Source: Nipponacmea schrenckii (taxonomy: Eukaryota > Mollusca > Gastropoda > Lottiidae). From it: 64,000 nt of DNA. This document shows positions 1 through 12,300 of this stretch, in pieces. Both the position numbers and the translations under genes were made by a program. Position 1 is the first letter of the stretch. Each line of letters starts with the position of its first letter. The notes under the pieces were generated by a model, which saw only the letters and a list, made by a program, of their open reading frames with translations, made no database searches and was not told where the DNA came from. The DNA is taken from contig CM060203.1 of assembly GCA_030562195.1 (NCBI GenBank), positions 5,346,208 to 5,410,207 on the forward strand, written 5' to 3'.

Positions 1-1935
1 CGTTTCTCCTTGTGTTCTTTTGGGGCAGAATAATCCCCTTGAGCAGGAGGGTAGAACACCCAATGATTGTTCTAGTAAAAACAAAAACAACAAAAGAACA
101 TTTTTAATAAGTATTTATTGACTGTCAACTCTAGATAAAATTAAATTATGTTTTTATTAACTCACTTGAAAAAATCATTAAATATGTTTTTTAAATTTTC
201 TAATGCTAAAATCACTAAATATGTTTCTTTTAATTATATAGTATTAAAAATCATAAAATATGTTTTTATCCCTTCATTGTAAATCTAATTTTTAATTATT
301 TATACAAATAGAAAACAAACAAAAAAAAAAGAATTTATAATTAATGTTAATCTATTGAAATAGGTCATAGGTCAATATTATTCCTATGACATGCGCATGC
401 CTTGTAACATTGTATGTCTGAGCGTCAGTCTAGAGCTGGCGTTTGTACCATAAACATGTACTTGGGAATAAACATATTTAATATAACGATGTCTGGTATT
501 AGCGTTAACAAATTTGTCAACAGGACACACAATTTTCAGACTGACTGGAGACCAGCCGCGTACAGCACAGAAAAAAAATGAAAAGTGAAATTTTTTGTTT
601 GAGGTATATTTCAAGGTATTTTGCGATTTTCTTAGAGCTTGAGTATTTCTGAGGACTGTTTAAATGTAACAAAGGCCCAAAACGACTCCTAAAAATCAAG
701 TCTGGGCCTCTTTAAGGGAAAGGGATGAGATTGGAGGGACTGACATGGAAAAAGCATCTTGTTGTTCGAATGGGAAATAAACCGAGGCCTGTGTGCTACA
801 GGCTTAGCATGTTAAAGAGACCTTGACAGTTGGAAATCGTAAAAAGAGTGGGCTGTCCTTGAACAATTTCCCTCATTGTCGAATGCATGATGTAGCCTTT
901 AGCCCATAAGGTGTAGGAGAGTAGGACGTAAAACTCAATTTATTTTATTTTCATTTCAACTGAGAAACTGCTTTTATAAAAAGACTGGATGAAAGCACTG
1001 GAGATGATCTATTACTTTAAAGAGTAAGAAGACTAAGTACTAGGTGTTTACACATCAACTAATCAATAAAGATTATTAAATGAACCGATCAGGTCTTCAT
1101 CTCTCTCCAGGTGGTATTATACCATTCATCGATTTCAACAGTTTTTATTCAGGTCAATTTCATTGGCTCCATCTATCTTAATATCTATCCATCCATTCTT
1201 TGTAAATTTCAATAAATCCCTGAAATAAACCTCCAGCAAATGTAACTGGTCGGTAAAACGCGGGATCGGTTGGTAATTGAGGGAGCCGTCAGTAAAATCA
1301 ATTGGTTGAAGGAAAAAGTAAAAACCATGTATCGGCAAACTGATTAAATAGTCTACTTAGGCTCTATAAATCTATATCTATAAAATAATTATCTACTCTG
1401 TAAATGGTTGTTGGTAAAACAGTTTCTGATTGTCACAGATTTATGATATTGTTGTCTTTTTAAATGTGATTGTCTCCCCTTTTTGATTCTTTGTTATTGA
1501 GGTCTGTTTTTTTCTCGATTGTCATGAATAGTTTTTCGTATTAATGACCAGTCTAAAAACCACGCTTTTTCATTTCTTGAACCAATCCAAGGCAAAACAT
1601 CCATTACCACATATATCAAATTGCTGTTTTACTATTGTCTCGGTTTTTCTCGGGTGTTCAAATTGTGTAGTAAAGTCCTACTCCACATTTTGGTAAACTG
1701 ATTACATAGCCTACTTAGCTTAGGCTCTATAAATTTATATCTATAAAATAAGTATCGTAAATAAGAATAAGTAAAGAGTTGGCCGGTAAAATAGTTTCAG
1801 ATATCAAATTATCTGAGTTTTTTCTCGGTTGTTCAAATTGTGTAATGAAGTCCTACTCTCACTCGATTCAATTCATTTTGAAAGAAATTCAAAATGCCCT
1901 CCAAGAAGCGCACAAACCAATATGAAATCTGTTGC
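1..1935. other. Non-coding stretch, left edge to gap
   Basis: No exon that I can support. At 1328-1440 and 1696-1800 there are two diverged direct copies of the same sequence (both contain 'ggctctataaat'), about 370 bp apart, and a 'ttctcg...gttcaaattgtgta' segment recurs at about 1640 and 1825, so part of this stretch is an old local duplication. A SINE-like copy lies at about 705-940. Short open frames here have no recognisable motif. Confidence 0.5.
705..940 (+). repeat. SINE-like dispersed repeat copy
   Basis: The stretch contains 'gggactgacatg', '...ggcctgtgtgct' and 'aatttccctcatt', which recur in the same order at about 4318-4475. Its end (about 903-937), read on the other strand, matches the tail of the tRNA-related element at 46410-46496 (a 'ttttacgtcctact...ctgcacctta' block). 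I infer a dispersed short retroelement family; the boundaries are approximate. Confidence 0.45.
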
Positions 1936-2435
1936 NNNNNNNNNNNNNNNNNNNNNNNNNNNNNNNNNNNNNNNNNNNNNNNNNNNNNNNNNNNNNNNNN
2001 NNNNNNNNNNNNNNNNNNNNNNNNNNNNNNNNNNNNNNNNNNNNNNNNNNNNNNNNNNNNNNNNNNNNNNNNNNNNNNNNNNNNNNNNNNNNNNNNNNNN
2101 NNNNNNNNNNNNNNNNNNNNNNNNNNNNNNNNNNNNNNNNNNNNNNNNNNNNNNNNNNNNNNNNNNNNNNNNNNNNNNNNNNNNNNNNNNNNNNNNNNNN
2201 NNNNNNNNNNNNNNNNNNNNNNNNNNNNNNNNNNNNNNNNNNNNNNNNNNNNNNNNNNNNNNNNNNNNNNNNNNNNNNNNNNNNNNNNNNNNNNNNNNNN
2301 NNNNNNNNNNNNNNNNNNNNNNNNNNNNNNNNNNNNNNNNNNNNNNNNNNNNNNNNNNNNNNNNNNNNNNNNNNNNNNNNNNNNNNNNNNNNNNNNNNNN
2401 NNNNNNNNNNNNNNNNNNNNNNNNNNNNNNNNNNN
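1936..2435. other. Assembly gap (500 N)
   Basis: Exactly 500 undetermined bases. The round number suggests a placeholder gap of unknown true size. Open frames that cross it are meaningless. Confidence 1.
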
Positions 2436-2944
2436 GTACATTACACAATAGGAAATATTGATAGGTATCTCATAGTAAAATCATGAAATCTCTGATGGCT
2501 CCAGCCACATCCATTTCATTATCGTCACACATTGGCATCTTTGTATGTCATTTTATCAAACAAGATATACATTTACATTTGTATTTGAAATAGTGTCGTT
2601 CAGATGAGAAACTTACTAAGATGTGTGACTGCTTTGAAGATGATCCATTAAGAATAATGCGTGGTAACACAAGAATCTAATGGTCAGTATGGTATATTAA
2701 GACTGTTAATTAAATAATTAAAACATGTCATTGTCATTGTTAATTATGTTATGGTCGTACAATGACATCAATAACTCTCTGGTAAAGATATAGCTTGATA
2801 TTTTTCACCATTAAAAAGGCATCTGGTAATCTAAATATTTGCCACATTAGATAATATTTCTCTCAAGAGTAAAAATCTTGTAATTGAACATAAACCTACT
2901 CAATACAAGGTTAATATTTTGGTAACTTAAGTCGATATCTCTAT

Positions 2945-3035
2945 AATGATGAAGATGGAAGTACCTTCGTCGAAACCTCGCAGTTTATTTAATAAAGTAA
3001 TTGTTATCCATAAATTTGTGTCAAGTTAATGTAAA
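2945..3035 (+). repeat. Dispersed repeat with 'cgaaac(g/c)tcgca' signature
   Basis: The block '...cttcgtcgaaacctcgcag' followed by 'aataaagtaattgttatcc' recurs at about 48710-48775 and, more diverged, at about 13200-13260. The three copies share order and spacing, so this is a dispersed repeat family. The class is not determined. Confidence 0.55.
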
Positions 3036-4249
3036 CTTGTCTTTATACTTCAATAGACAATATTCTCTGAAAATCATTTATTTCGTTTGTAATTGTTTTA
3101 CGTGTTTTATAACAGATTTCAGAAAAACTTAGCAGATTAAACTGTGATTTATTATGTCATGTAATTCTTGTAAAATAAGTCATGAATGACAACATTTTAT
3201 TGATTGTCTGATCCTTTTTTTCACATGTTGGTATTTACAATACCGTCTGGTAGATGGGACTTGATATACCGTTATTATTTGATCATTATAGTAACGATGT
3301 TATATTGAAATGTATTGCAGTCAAAAATAAATGTTTCTGAAATCTGTTTTTGAAGTATTCAAGCCCACTTCTTTTATTCACAATGTAACGAAACACGTTT
3401 TTTGAAATTTTTTTCTAATTCAATACTTCAGAGATAAAAAGTCGATGATGAAATCTTGTTCATTCTATACAAATAATTTTGTGTTTGTGGAAAATCCACT
3501 TTTTCTCTTTTGTAACAAGAACATCTACTAAAGTTGAGTGATTCCTATTCTCCAAAATTCTCTTTTCCATTAGAAGCTATATTCAGAGACCATTGAATAT
3601 TCCAGAACAGTTTCTTATCGAAGGTGGTCTGCTATAAGAGGATTGAGTCAACTGCAGGACCATTTCGTCCACCATTTTTCCCCCAAAATGTGATTCTGAA
3701 AACCATGTTGTTGGGCGGTAATCATCTTTATATTTCTGAACTCATTAGAAAGTTATAATGAAGAGTTAAATTGTGTATATAGTATGATAAATAAGAGTAT
3801 ATCTGATAAATTATTAATTATATATTATAAAGTTATACCTGGATTAGTAGATAATAGTAGGTATGACCTTGACATATCAGTGACCTTGAAAGTTATTGTT
3901 GTTTACCAATATTGTTCCACTTGATTAAGTAACAAGTGATTGTCAAATTAAATGATTGTATAGTTGAGCAATAAGACATGAATTAAATGAAAAGGACATG
4001 GACAATTCTGCAATCTTTTTACTTATTCTATTGTCATAAAAGTTGGTTAATCATACTTACTTTTTAACCAAGATGTCTGTTAACTTATTCACAAACTTTG
4101 TATTGTCTATAAATTTTGTGATGTAGATAAGGTCTTGAAAGCATCCATCACTGCCATTTAGATTTGATTAATTTGAAGGAAATAACGCCCTTGTAAAACA
4201 TGTCTTAAATTTACATATTATGCATCTTTTTTGTTGCTTAAATTGGAGT

Positions 4250-4500
4250 CTGGTTTCTCAGTGAGTTAGACACTTGCTCTCTAACCTGATGGTTGAAATG
4301 CTGAAATGCAGGTTGAAGGGACTGACATGAAAAAAGTGTCATTTGGAAGGGGCAATAAAGGCCTTGTGTGCTTAAGGTTGGGCCCTTTTACATATCCCTC
4401 TGCAGTTTAAAATAAAAATGAGATTTGGGTAGGTTATTTTTGCTTCACCGGCAAAATTTCCCTCATATCACACTGTTTGGGGATCTTTCTTGCTTGATGG
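4250..4500 (+). repeat. tRNA-related SINE-like repeat
   Basis: It begins with a tRNA A-box-like stretch ('ctcagtgagttagacact') and continues with a segment shared with 705-900 ('gggactgacatg', 'ggccttgtgtgct', 'aatttccctcat'). The tRNA-like head followed by a shared body is typical of SINEs. Limits approximate. Confidence 0.5.
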
Positions 4501-4984
4501 TAATTTCTTCTATTGGAACCCATATTAACTGATAAGGTGATGTTATTTGTATTGACTTATAACTTCTGTTTGATTATAAATGCTCTGCTAGTATTTTTAA
4601 ATATAATACAAATATTGATACAGTCATTTGTTATTGTCTCTACAATCAACAAAATATTAATACAACTTAAATAAGTTGTTAAGAAGATTAATTTTCTGGT
4701 TTCATTAAAAATTTAAGTTTTAAATTGAAGGATGATTAAACATCTGTCCTGAAATTTAAAACCATGGTTGGCTTTTGTTTGTCTGGCTAAGATAGATGAT
4801 CATTGATTTTTATATCTTGTAGGATTTCTAGTTAAGGAAGTTGTCAGTTGTTACCAATAGAAAGAAACATTATTATTATTATCATAAATATCATATGTAC
4901 CACCAGGGAATTATTGGTAATAACCTTGTACTTTATACTGATTGGCCACAAGAAGGACCTAAAACAGTTCCCATTTACACTTAC

Positions 4985-5317
4985 TTAAAGGAATGAGGTG
5001 TCTTAGAATGAAAATAAAATTTAAAGATTTTAATCTTTACGAATAAGAGCATACTAAATAAACCTGCTGCCATGAATAACATATAACAGAAGCCTTATAT
5101 AATCTTATAAATCCCCCAAAATTTATTATCCATAATAATCCAATTAATTATTGGAAAACGCTTAATTAAATCATGAAGCGTTTTTCAAAAATGACTTAGT
5201 TTTGTGAGTTTTCCAGATTTTACAGGGATTCTGTTACTATTTGACACCATATACTCTTATTGACCATTTTTAAGAACTTAAATTTTATGTCCATACTAAG
5301 ACACAGTACCACTTTAA
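4985..5317. mobile_element. Fold-back MITE of a TTAA-bounded family, copy 1
   Basis: The ends are inverted copies of each other: the left end reads TTAAAGGAATGAGGTGTCTT, and the right end on the other strand begins TTAAAGTGGTACTGTGTCTT. In the centre is a hairpin with AAACGCTTAAT facing its complement. The same architecture occurs at 12341-12667, 34749-35084 and 50140-50612. TTAA at both outer ends suggests a TTAA target site as in piggyBac-type elements; there is no transposase. Confidence 0.7.
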
Positions 5318-5777
5318 GGAATATCTTATAGGAAGTGTCTGTTTTCCTGATACATACCTATATATTTCAATGTTTTGATAAGATTCAATTTTATTATAAA
5401 CATTTTCTATTAATATTAACATTAAAAGAATTCTTGGGAGGCCATGTTTGTCTAATTACAGAGTAGAAGATGCAACATTATGCATTTAAAACATTTACAA
5501 TTGTCAACAATTTACATACCTTTGTTAAACTGTATACAATGATTCAATGATTAGCATCTATAGACGTTCGTAATGAGAACTATAGGTAACATCAGTCTAG
5601 GTATATGTATGTAAATATATACAACATTTTTGTCCATTTTAAAAAATGCACTTGATTGTAAGGAATTTCAGGAGGTTTTTTTATTGGATAAGACTGTGTA
5701 TTGCAGCTAAAAGTGTTAAATATTGAAATATATTGCGAAATGTTCAGTAATAGATTTTTCAGACCGACAATTTTTAT

Positions 5778-6813
5778 ACGCCCACATGAAAATGTGGACG
5801 TATATTGCCATCACCCCTGTCCGTCCGTCCGTCAACAATTACTTGTGTACGCGATACAGGCCAGAGTTCTTATCCGATTTGAATGAAACTTGGCATGTGC
5901 ATTCATCGGACAAGTTCGAAAATTGCACGATTCCATATGTCGGTTTATGAGTTATTGCACTTGATAGAATGAAAAAACGTTCAAATTTACTTGTGTACGC
6001 AATAGAAGCTGTAGTTTTAATCCAATTTGAATGAAACTTGGTATGTGTATTCATCTTGATAATATCTCGGACAAGTTCGAAAATTGCACGATTCCAGATG
6101 TCGGTTTATGAGTTATGACCCTTGATTAAATGAAAAACGTTAAAATTTACTTGTGTACGCAATAGAAGCTGTAGTTTTTATCCAATTTGAATGAAACTTG
6201 GTATGTGTATTCATCTTGATAATATCTCGGACAAGTTCGAAAATGGCACGATTCCAGATGTTGGTTTATGAGTTATGGCCTTTGAATAGATTGAAAAATG
6301 TTAAAATTTACTTGTGTATGCAATAGAAGCTGTAGTTTTCATCTGATTTGAATGAAACTTGGTATGTGTATTCATCTTGATAATATCTCGGACAAGTTCG
6401 AAAATGGCATGATTCCAGATGTCGGTTTATGAGTTATGGCCCTTGATTAAATGAAAAAACGTTAAAATGTACTTGTGTATGCAATAGAAGCTATAGTTTT
6501 CATCCGATATGAATGAAACTTGGTATGTGTATTCATCTTCATAATATCTCGCCAGATGTCGGTTTATGAGTTATGGCCCTTGATTAAATGAATAAAAGTT
6601 AAAATTTACTAGTGTACGTAATAGAAGCTGTAGTTTTTATCCGATTGGAATGAAACTTGGTATGTGTATTCATCTTAATAACATCTCGGACAAGTTAAAA
6701 AATGGTGCGATTCCAGATGTTGGTTTATGAGTTATTGCCCTTGATTAAATGAAAAAACATGGAATATTCTGTTTGCTGAAGTGGGCGTATGTTACCTTGC
6801 CTGGCAAGCTATC
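5778..6813 (+). mobile_element. Pearl-like repeat element with six core units
   Basis: Order of parts: a short palindrome (cgcccacatgaaaatgtgg), a short (CCGT)n tract, then six tandem core units starting near 5841, 5989, 6149, 6310, 6471 and 6609 (spacing 138-161 bp), each with 'acttggtatgtgtattcat' or a close variant, then 'gtgggcgtatgttaccttgc' with a CTTGC/GCAAG hairpin. This is the plan of the pearl elements of molluscs (core repeats of about 160 bp beside an ACGG tract), which are thought to be non-autonomous and Helitron-like. The short open frames inside are spurious. Confidence 0.7.
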
Positions 6814-9233
6814 TTTTTCTTTTCTTTGAAACCAAAATTGACATTTTATGAGTTGTAGGATTTTGTTTATAATAGACTTTTTTTGATTAGAAAAAAATAT
6901 AAAACAACACAATTTTTGAAGATGTAAAAATTACAGACAACCAAAATCAGAGACTGGCTCGTGAAAATTAAATTATTGTCGATTTTAAAACACACAGTTT
7001 TGGTGAATATATATATTGCCACAGGGTGTCCTGTATTCCAATAATTACAAAAACCACAGACATCTGACTGAAAAGTGGAATGGTGTAACTAGAGACATAC
7101 TACCCCAGATACATTCATAAATATCACACAAAACTTATAATCTATAAATGGCATTTAGTAAAAGGTGTTGGATGAAATAAACTTATTCTTATGGATTACA
7201 ATTATTTAACTTTATTTGAACAACCTTCCCTGGTCTTTATCAAGCATCAATAATATTATAAAGGTTAACAAGTATATACTGGTAAAGACACAACAACAAC
7301 AAAAAACCCAAAGAATTATGATTACTGCTTTAAGTACCATTGGAAAAGGTTTAGCTCAAGAAGCTCAATATACCAGTATATTAAAACAAGCACTGGGATT
7401 ATCAAGCAAGACAATAAATGAAATATTGAAAAACAAGGTTTACATAAGTAATGCAGCTTTCTGTTTATATGTTGATGTCTATTTATAAAATGTTTTCTAC
7501 TAAACTTGTCAACTTCTCAAGAGACTTGCCAATAAAGAAACACCACTTTCTACTTTATGCAAGAAATTCATGATAAGATCTCTTGTCTCTTGTATATTGT
7601 GTTACAATTGTATTCTTGTTTGAATTTCACACCATTAGATGATTTTTGATTGTTGAAACTGGTGAATGTAAACCTTGTTAACACAATTTTCAAGTCAACA
7701 TATTTTTGCAGTATTTACTATTCTGAGAGAAATGCAAAAGATAATTTCTGACCTATTTATGGGAATCAGGGACATATACAGTATCATAACTTCAATTGGC
7801 ACCAGCTGTCTGGCTGTGTGATGATGACATGATCATTCTTTTCATATCATTACTAGATGTAAGTCAACTTGGCTGACCTGCCACATTGGATAAAACAAGT
7901 ACTATAGGACGTAGGATGTAGAACTTGACTTTATTTCTAATTATTAAATATATTGCTGTAATTGCATGGATGACAGGGATCCATCATCTTGAAAATGTCT
8001 AGACAGTAATTCCAGGAATAAGTTTCAGGAAATGTAGAGCAATCTGATTTAGTTTGATTCTTTGCTTGCATGTCATTTGAATGTGCTAGATTATTGATGT
8101 CAGTTATCTTATTGTTAAATGTTACAGGTTATAATTACCTGAATAGAAACTATGCTTGTATCAATAACAATGTAGATATTGTTTTAGATATCTTTGTAAT
8201 GAGATAATGAAAAAATTTCCTTTATACAATGGTTTACATGAATGATTTTCATACATACTGGCTGCCATTATCAAGTAAATTAAAGTAATAATCAAAGATG
8301 TATTCCTCCGATATGTTTTGTTTATTTATTTCTCAATAATTCAAGATTTCCAAAAGTAACATGATCTCTGCTTGTCAAGTCAGGCATCCCAGACTTTCTT
8401 TTTTTAAGAGGAATTCCTCTTTTTTTTCTTGGCCAGTGGTATTTATTTTTTAACTTTCAGTGCATCTAAAAATGGTGACATCTGTACCCGAATGAAAGGC
8501 TGTGGCCCCCTTTACAGTCAGCTAATATTTTTCATTTCTTCTACTTTTATAATTCCTTACTGGATTCCTTGTTTAGAGAAGAGGTAATTAAAACTCATTA
8601 AACCATGAGTTAATTAATATGCATTGAACTGTCAGGACAAGGTGTTTAAGTGAATCTCTGAACAGAAAGCGTTCATATTTTTGCTATCTTGCTAAAAGAA
8701 TGTTTTGAAAATAGTTTGAAGTCACTGATCATGTTTAAAGCAAGCAAATGAAATATTTTGTTTCTACTTTGTCGACTGAGATATAAAAATAGTTCAATTT
8801 TAATCAATCAAATTGAGTAGAAACCTTGTAACTTTGATACACTGTATTGCTGCAGCCATATAAATTCTCTCGTTACGTCTTCTAATATTGTTTTAACACA
8901 AATATAACACTTCTTCACATCGATTCACATTACAAGAAATGATTTGACGTTAAAATAATTGACACATGAATTGAGAAATATTAATAGATTTAAATACTGG
9001 TGTTAGAAAATTTTATCTAAATGGGTTACAAACTGTGATCTAGAGTTACCTGCAAATTTACGGTGGAATGACCGACAAACTACGTTCATGTTAGAAGTGG
9101 TCTAGAACTTTTAATGGTTTCCTTTTAGTTTGGCATAATTTATAATCCAGATTTACCCTATACAATATTGTCAGACTTTGTGTTCAGAAAAGAAGGAAAC
9201 TTGTATTTTATATTAAGTTTATTTTTATTTCAG
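6814..9233. other. Non-coding stretch upstream of EcR exon 1
   Basis: No supported exon and no clear repeat. An open frame at 7216-7488 has no recognisable domain and no convincing splice sites. The EcR promoter and any upstream untranslated exons may lie here or further left; the acceptor at 9233 shows that at least one exon precedes. Confidence 0.4.
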
Positions 9234-9377
9234 ATTGGTAAAGAGTGGAGATATGTAACAGATAGGCAGTTAAGGATGAAGATAAATGGAAACGTGTGTT
9301 GTGTTTTAATATGCATGGACATCATTTAGAAGCCTATTTAGATATTTCTCCTCTTCCAAGTCCTGCTATGGGCAAAG
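9234..9377 (+). CDS. EcR: EcR exon with start codon and leader
   Basis: The acceptor TTTATTTCAG ends at 9233 and the donor AAAG|GTATTT is at 9378. The coding part 9311-9377 gives residues 1-22 plus one base (begins [20 protein letters not shown]). The leader 9234-9310 holds three upstream ATGs: ATG-TAA at 9253, a frame 9286-9309 ending 2 nt before the start codon, and a frame 9276-9329 that overlaps the start codon. Confidence 0.8.
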
Positions 9378-12300
9378 GTATTTATAAATAACCTATAATT
9401 CTATTTTAGGGTATATAGTTATCACCCTCTAGTATTGTATATAATATCACTACAGTAAAACCTGGATTATCCGGCATGCGTCGGGACCGCCCGAAAATGC
9501 CGGTTTAGACAGGTTCTGGTCTGGCCAGGTTTTATGTAACAGAATGGGAGATAATCATGATTTCCGGATGTGGAAAAAACAGTTGAAGATAAAGGCATAC
9601 ATGTGTAATCTACCGATTTCGTCGGGTTTCTACCGCTTTTGCATGCTGACTTAAAACTACCGATTTTTTTTTCTTTTCGTAACCATAATTTTCACGTGGC
9701 CTACCGTTTTCAATGTCAAAATTCTTTACCATATTCTTTACTTGTATTTTATTTGCAGGTGACACGCGTTTATCTCACCCCGTAATAACACTATCATTGT
9801 CTGATTAATTAATCCCCCGATTAAGATGATAATTTGATCCATTTTTCACCCGATAACGTTTTTATAACAACATCTGGTACACTCTACTTTCGCTTTTATT
9901 ATTAGCCTTAATTTTACCATAAACGAAATTTTGAAGTCTTCACGATAGTTTATGATAATCGTCAATTCTGTGTGATTTATAAATAGCATAGACATCGTTT
10001 AAAAATTTTTTTTGTATTATCAGTAGATTTTTAGTCTAAATTTGATAGTGTCAGAACTTCGTTTCTTAAAAACGCTTTATAATTTGACTGTAGCATGTAA
10101 ACAATCATTTATTACATGCATAACAGTCTACTTTCGATATCAAAGTGTCAAAATGGAAGCGCATCACGTGAACAATAGCCGCCGCCTGAGACAATTAACA
10201 ATTCAATTTTTGTCATAATCCACATTCATTTTTTTAATTATCAATTGACATCTAATTAGGATATCTATTGTATAATGGTCTAATCATTATTTTATTTAAC
10301 ACGAAATCACTTGACCGATGTCGGTGAATAGCTTTTGATGCCGGTTTGTGCAGGTGAAATATAGTTGATTCTGTCATTTGGGACTGACGATTGATGCCAG
10401 TGCCGATGTATAGAGGTTGCCGGTTTACAGAGGTTAAATTTAGTTAAGCAATACAGGAAAAATATAGGGACCGTAGAATTGTGCCGGTTTGAACAGGATT
10501 CCGGTACATCCAGGTTCCGGATTATCCAGGTTTTACTGTATATAATAAAGTTCAGTCATTGAATATGAAGTACATCACTAGCACTCCTTAATGATGTACT
10601 ACCACCTAAATATCACTTGTATTTAAGATCAACAGCATTGGAAAGATTGTTACAATAATAACTTGTTCACCAATAAAGCTGGTAACCTTTCAGCTTGGCT
10701 GGATAAATAATTGAACATATGTGATTTTTGAGGTACAATGTGACTGTATGTGTAGTGATTAATCATATTCCACGAAATTTTATACTATCAATTTGATCGT
10801 ATATATGTTATTCCTAAATGCAAAATATACTAATGTCAAATTCTTATCCAAAGATTTTTTGTGTTATGGGGCCCAGCTTCATTGAAAATTGGACTCAATA
10901 GTAAATACATATTGCATCATGCCTTTGAATAAGGCTAGTTTGTAGTATCATGATTTTGTCTCAGTCATTTTGTACATCTTCTGTAAATAAGTGTGTTTAA
11001 ATTTGTTTTTATAGTTGTATCAGAAGGAGATATGCCACCTGATGTTCATCAATCCCAGTTCTCTGTGTTCGATCACCCAATTACAAACAATGTCTCCCAG
11101 GATGCTTACACTTTTCATTCTGAAGACACCAAATATAGTGATGTTATGGCAACTGATGTCAAACGGAAGAAAGGTAGGTTTGCCATATTTCTTTAGTAAC
11201 CACTGACCAATAAGTATACATTTGATGTCATTGAAAACTCTTTATTTTCATTCTTAAAGTTGAATGGTCACATTAGAGGGGAAAATGTTTATATCAACTT
11301 TCTGTATTTGTTGGTTAGGAAAAAACTTATTTACCCTCTTAAATTAAACTTCTAAAGAAATCTGTGACAAGGAAACCAAATGAATTTAACAACTTATTGA
11401 ACTTATTAGAAATCTTTAATAAAATATGGTGTGAAAACCATCACAAAATTTGAATTAATTTTGTTTGAAGATGCTGAAGTGAGTAATAATGTTTCATAGC
11501 AGAATAGTAGAGGAGGACTCAACGCACCTAGCACTGATGAAATCAATAAAATTTTAAGAGGGGGGGTCAGCCAAATTTCTACTATGTGACCACCCCTGAC
11601 ATAATAACCTAGTGGACCTGAGTATATGTTTTGTTTTATATTATTGTAGGTATTGGTGTAGCAGGCAAGAGTATAGAAGAAGAATTATGTCGTATTTGTG
11701 GAGATAGAGCATCAGGCTATCACTATAATGCTCTTAGTTGTGAAGGTTGTAAAGGTGTGTAGTGTTACTACATGAATGTATAGCTTTGAATAAATCTGAC
11801 AATGCAATAAATCTGACAATGCAATAAATCTGACAATGCAGTAAATCTGACAATGCAGTAAATCTGGCATGTGTAATTAGTCCAAGATCATAATGTTTTT
11901 GGTACTCTTGCTTTATTGGTTTTTAATACTATGCAATGACTTGCTTCTCTTTTCTCTGATCACAAAGATGGTAAGTTGAATATTGATGAAATGTTTAGAT
12001 ATATGTGACATGGCCTCAGTGTAAATGGGACTGATGGGTAATTTGTATTGACAATCATGTGAAAGGACACGGCACAGAATAAAAAAACTTTCAAGCTTAA
12101 CTAGCTTTAACGATTTATATCATTCTGTATAATTTCAGGTTTTTTCCGTCGTAGTATTACTCGTGGTGCCACCTATAGTTGTCGGTATGGAGGTAACTGT
12201 GAAATGGATATGTGGATGCGAAGGAAGTGTCAGGCCTGTAGGTTACGGAGATGTAAGGAATGTGGTATGAAAGAAGAGTGTAAGTTATTTTCTCTCTTGA

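Larger units (their letters stand above)
2436..5777. other. Non-coding stretch with dispersed repeats
   Basis: No supported exon. It contains one copy of a dispersed repeat with the signature 'tcgaaac(g/c)tcgca' (about 2945-3035), a SINE-like copy (about 4250-4500), and one full fold-back MITE (4985-5317). It could hold untranslated 5' exons of the EcR gene downstream, which I cannot recognise without transcripts. Confidence 0.4.

Noticed and set aside
1829..2486. Five open frames of about 184-210 codons
   Set aside because: They consist almost wholly of the 500 undetermined bases.
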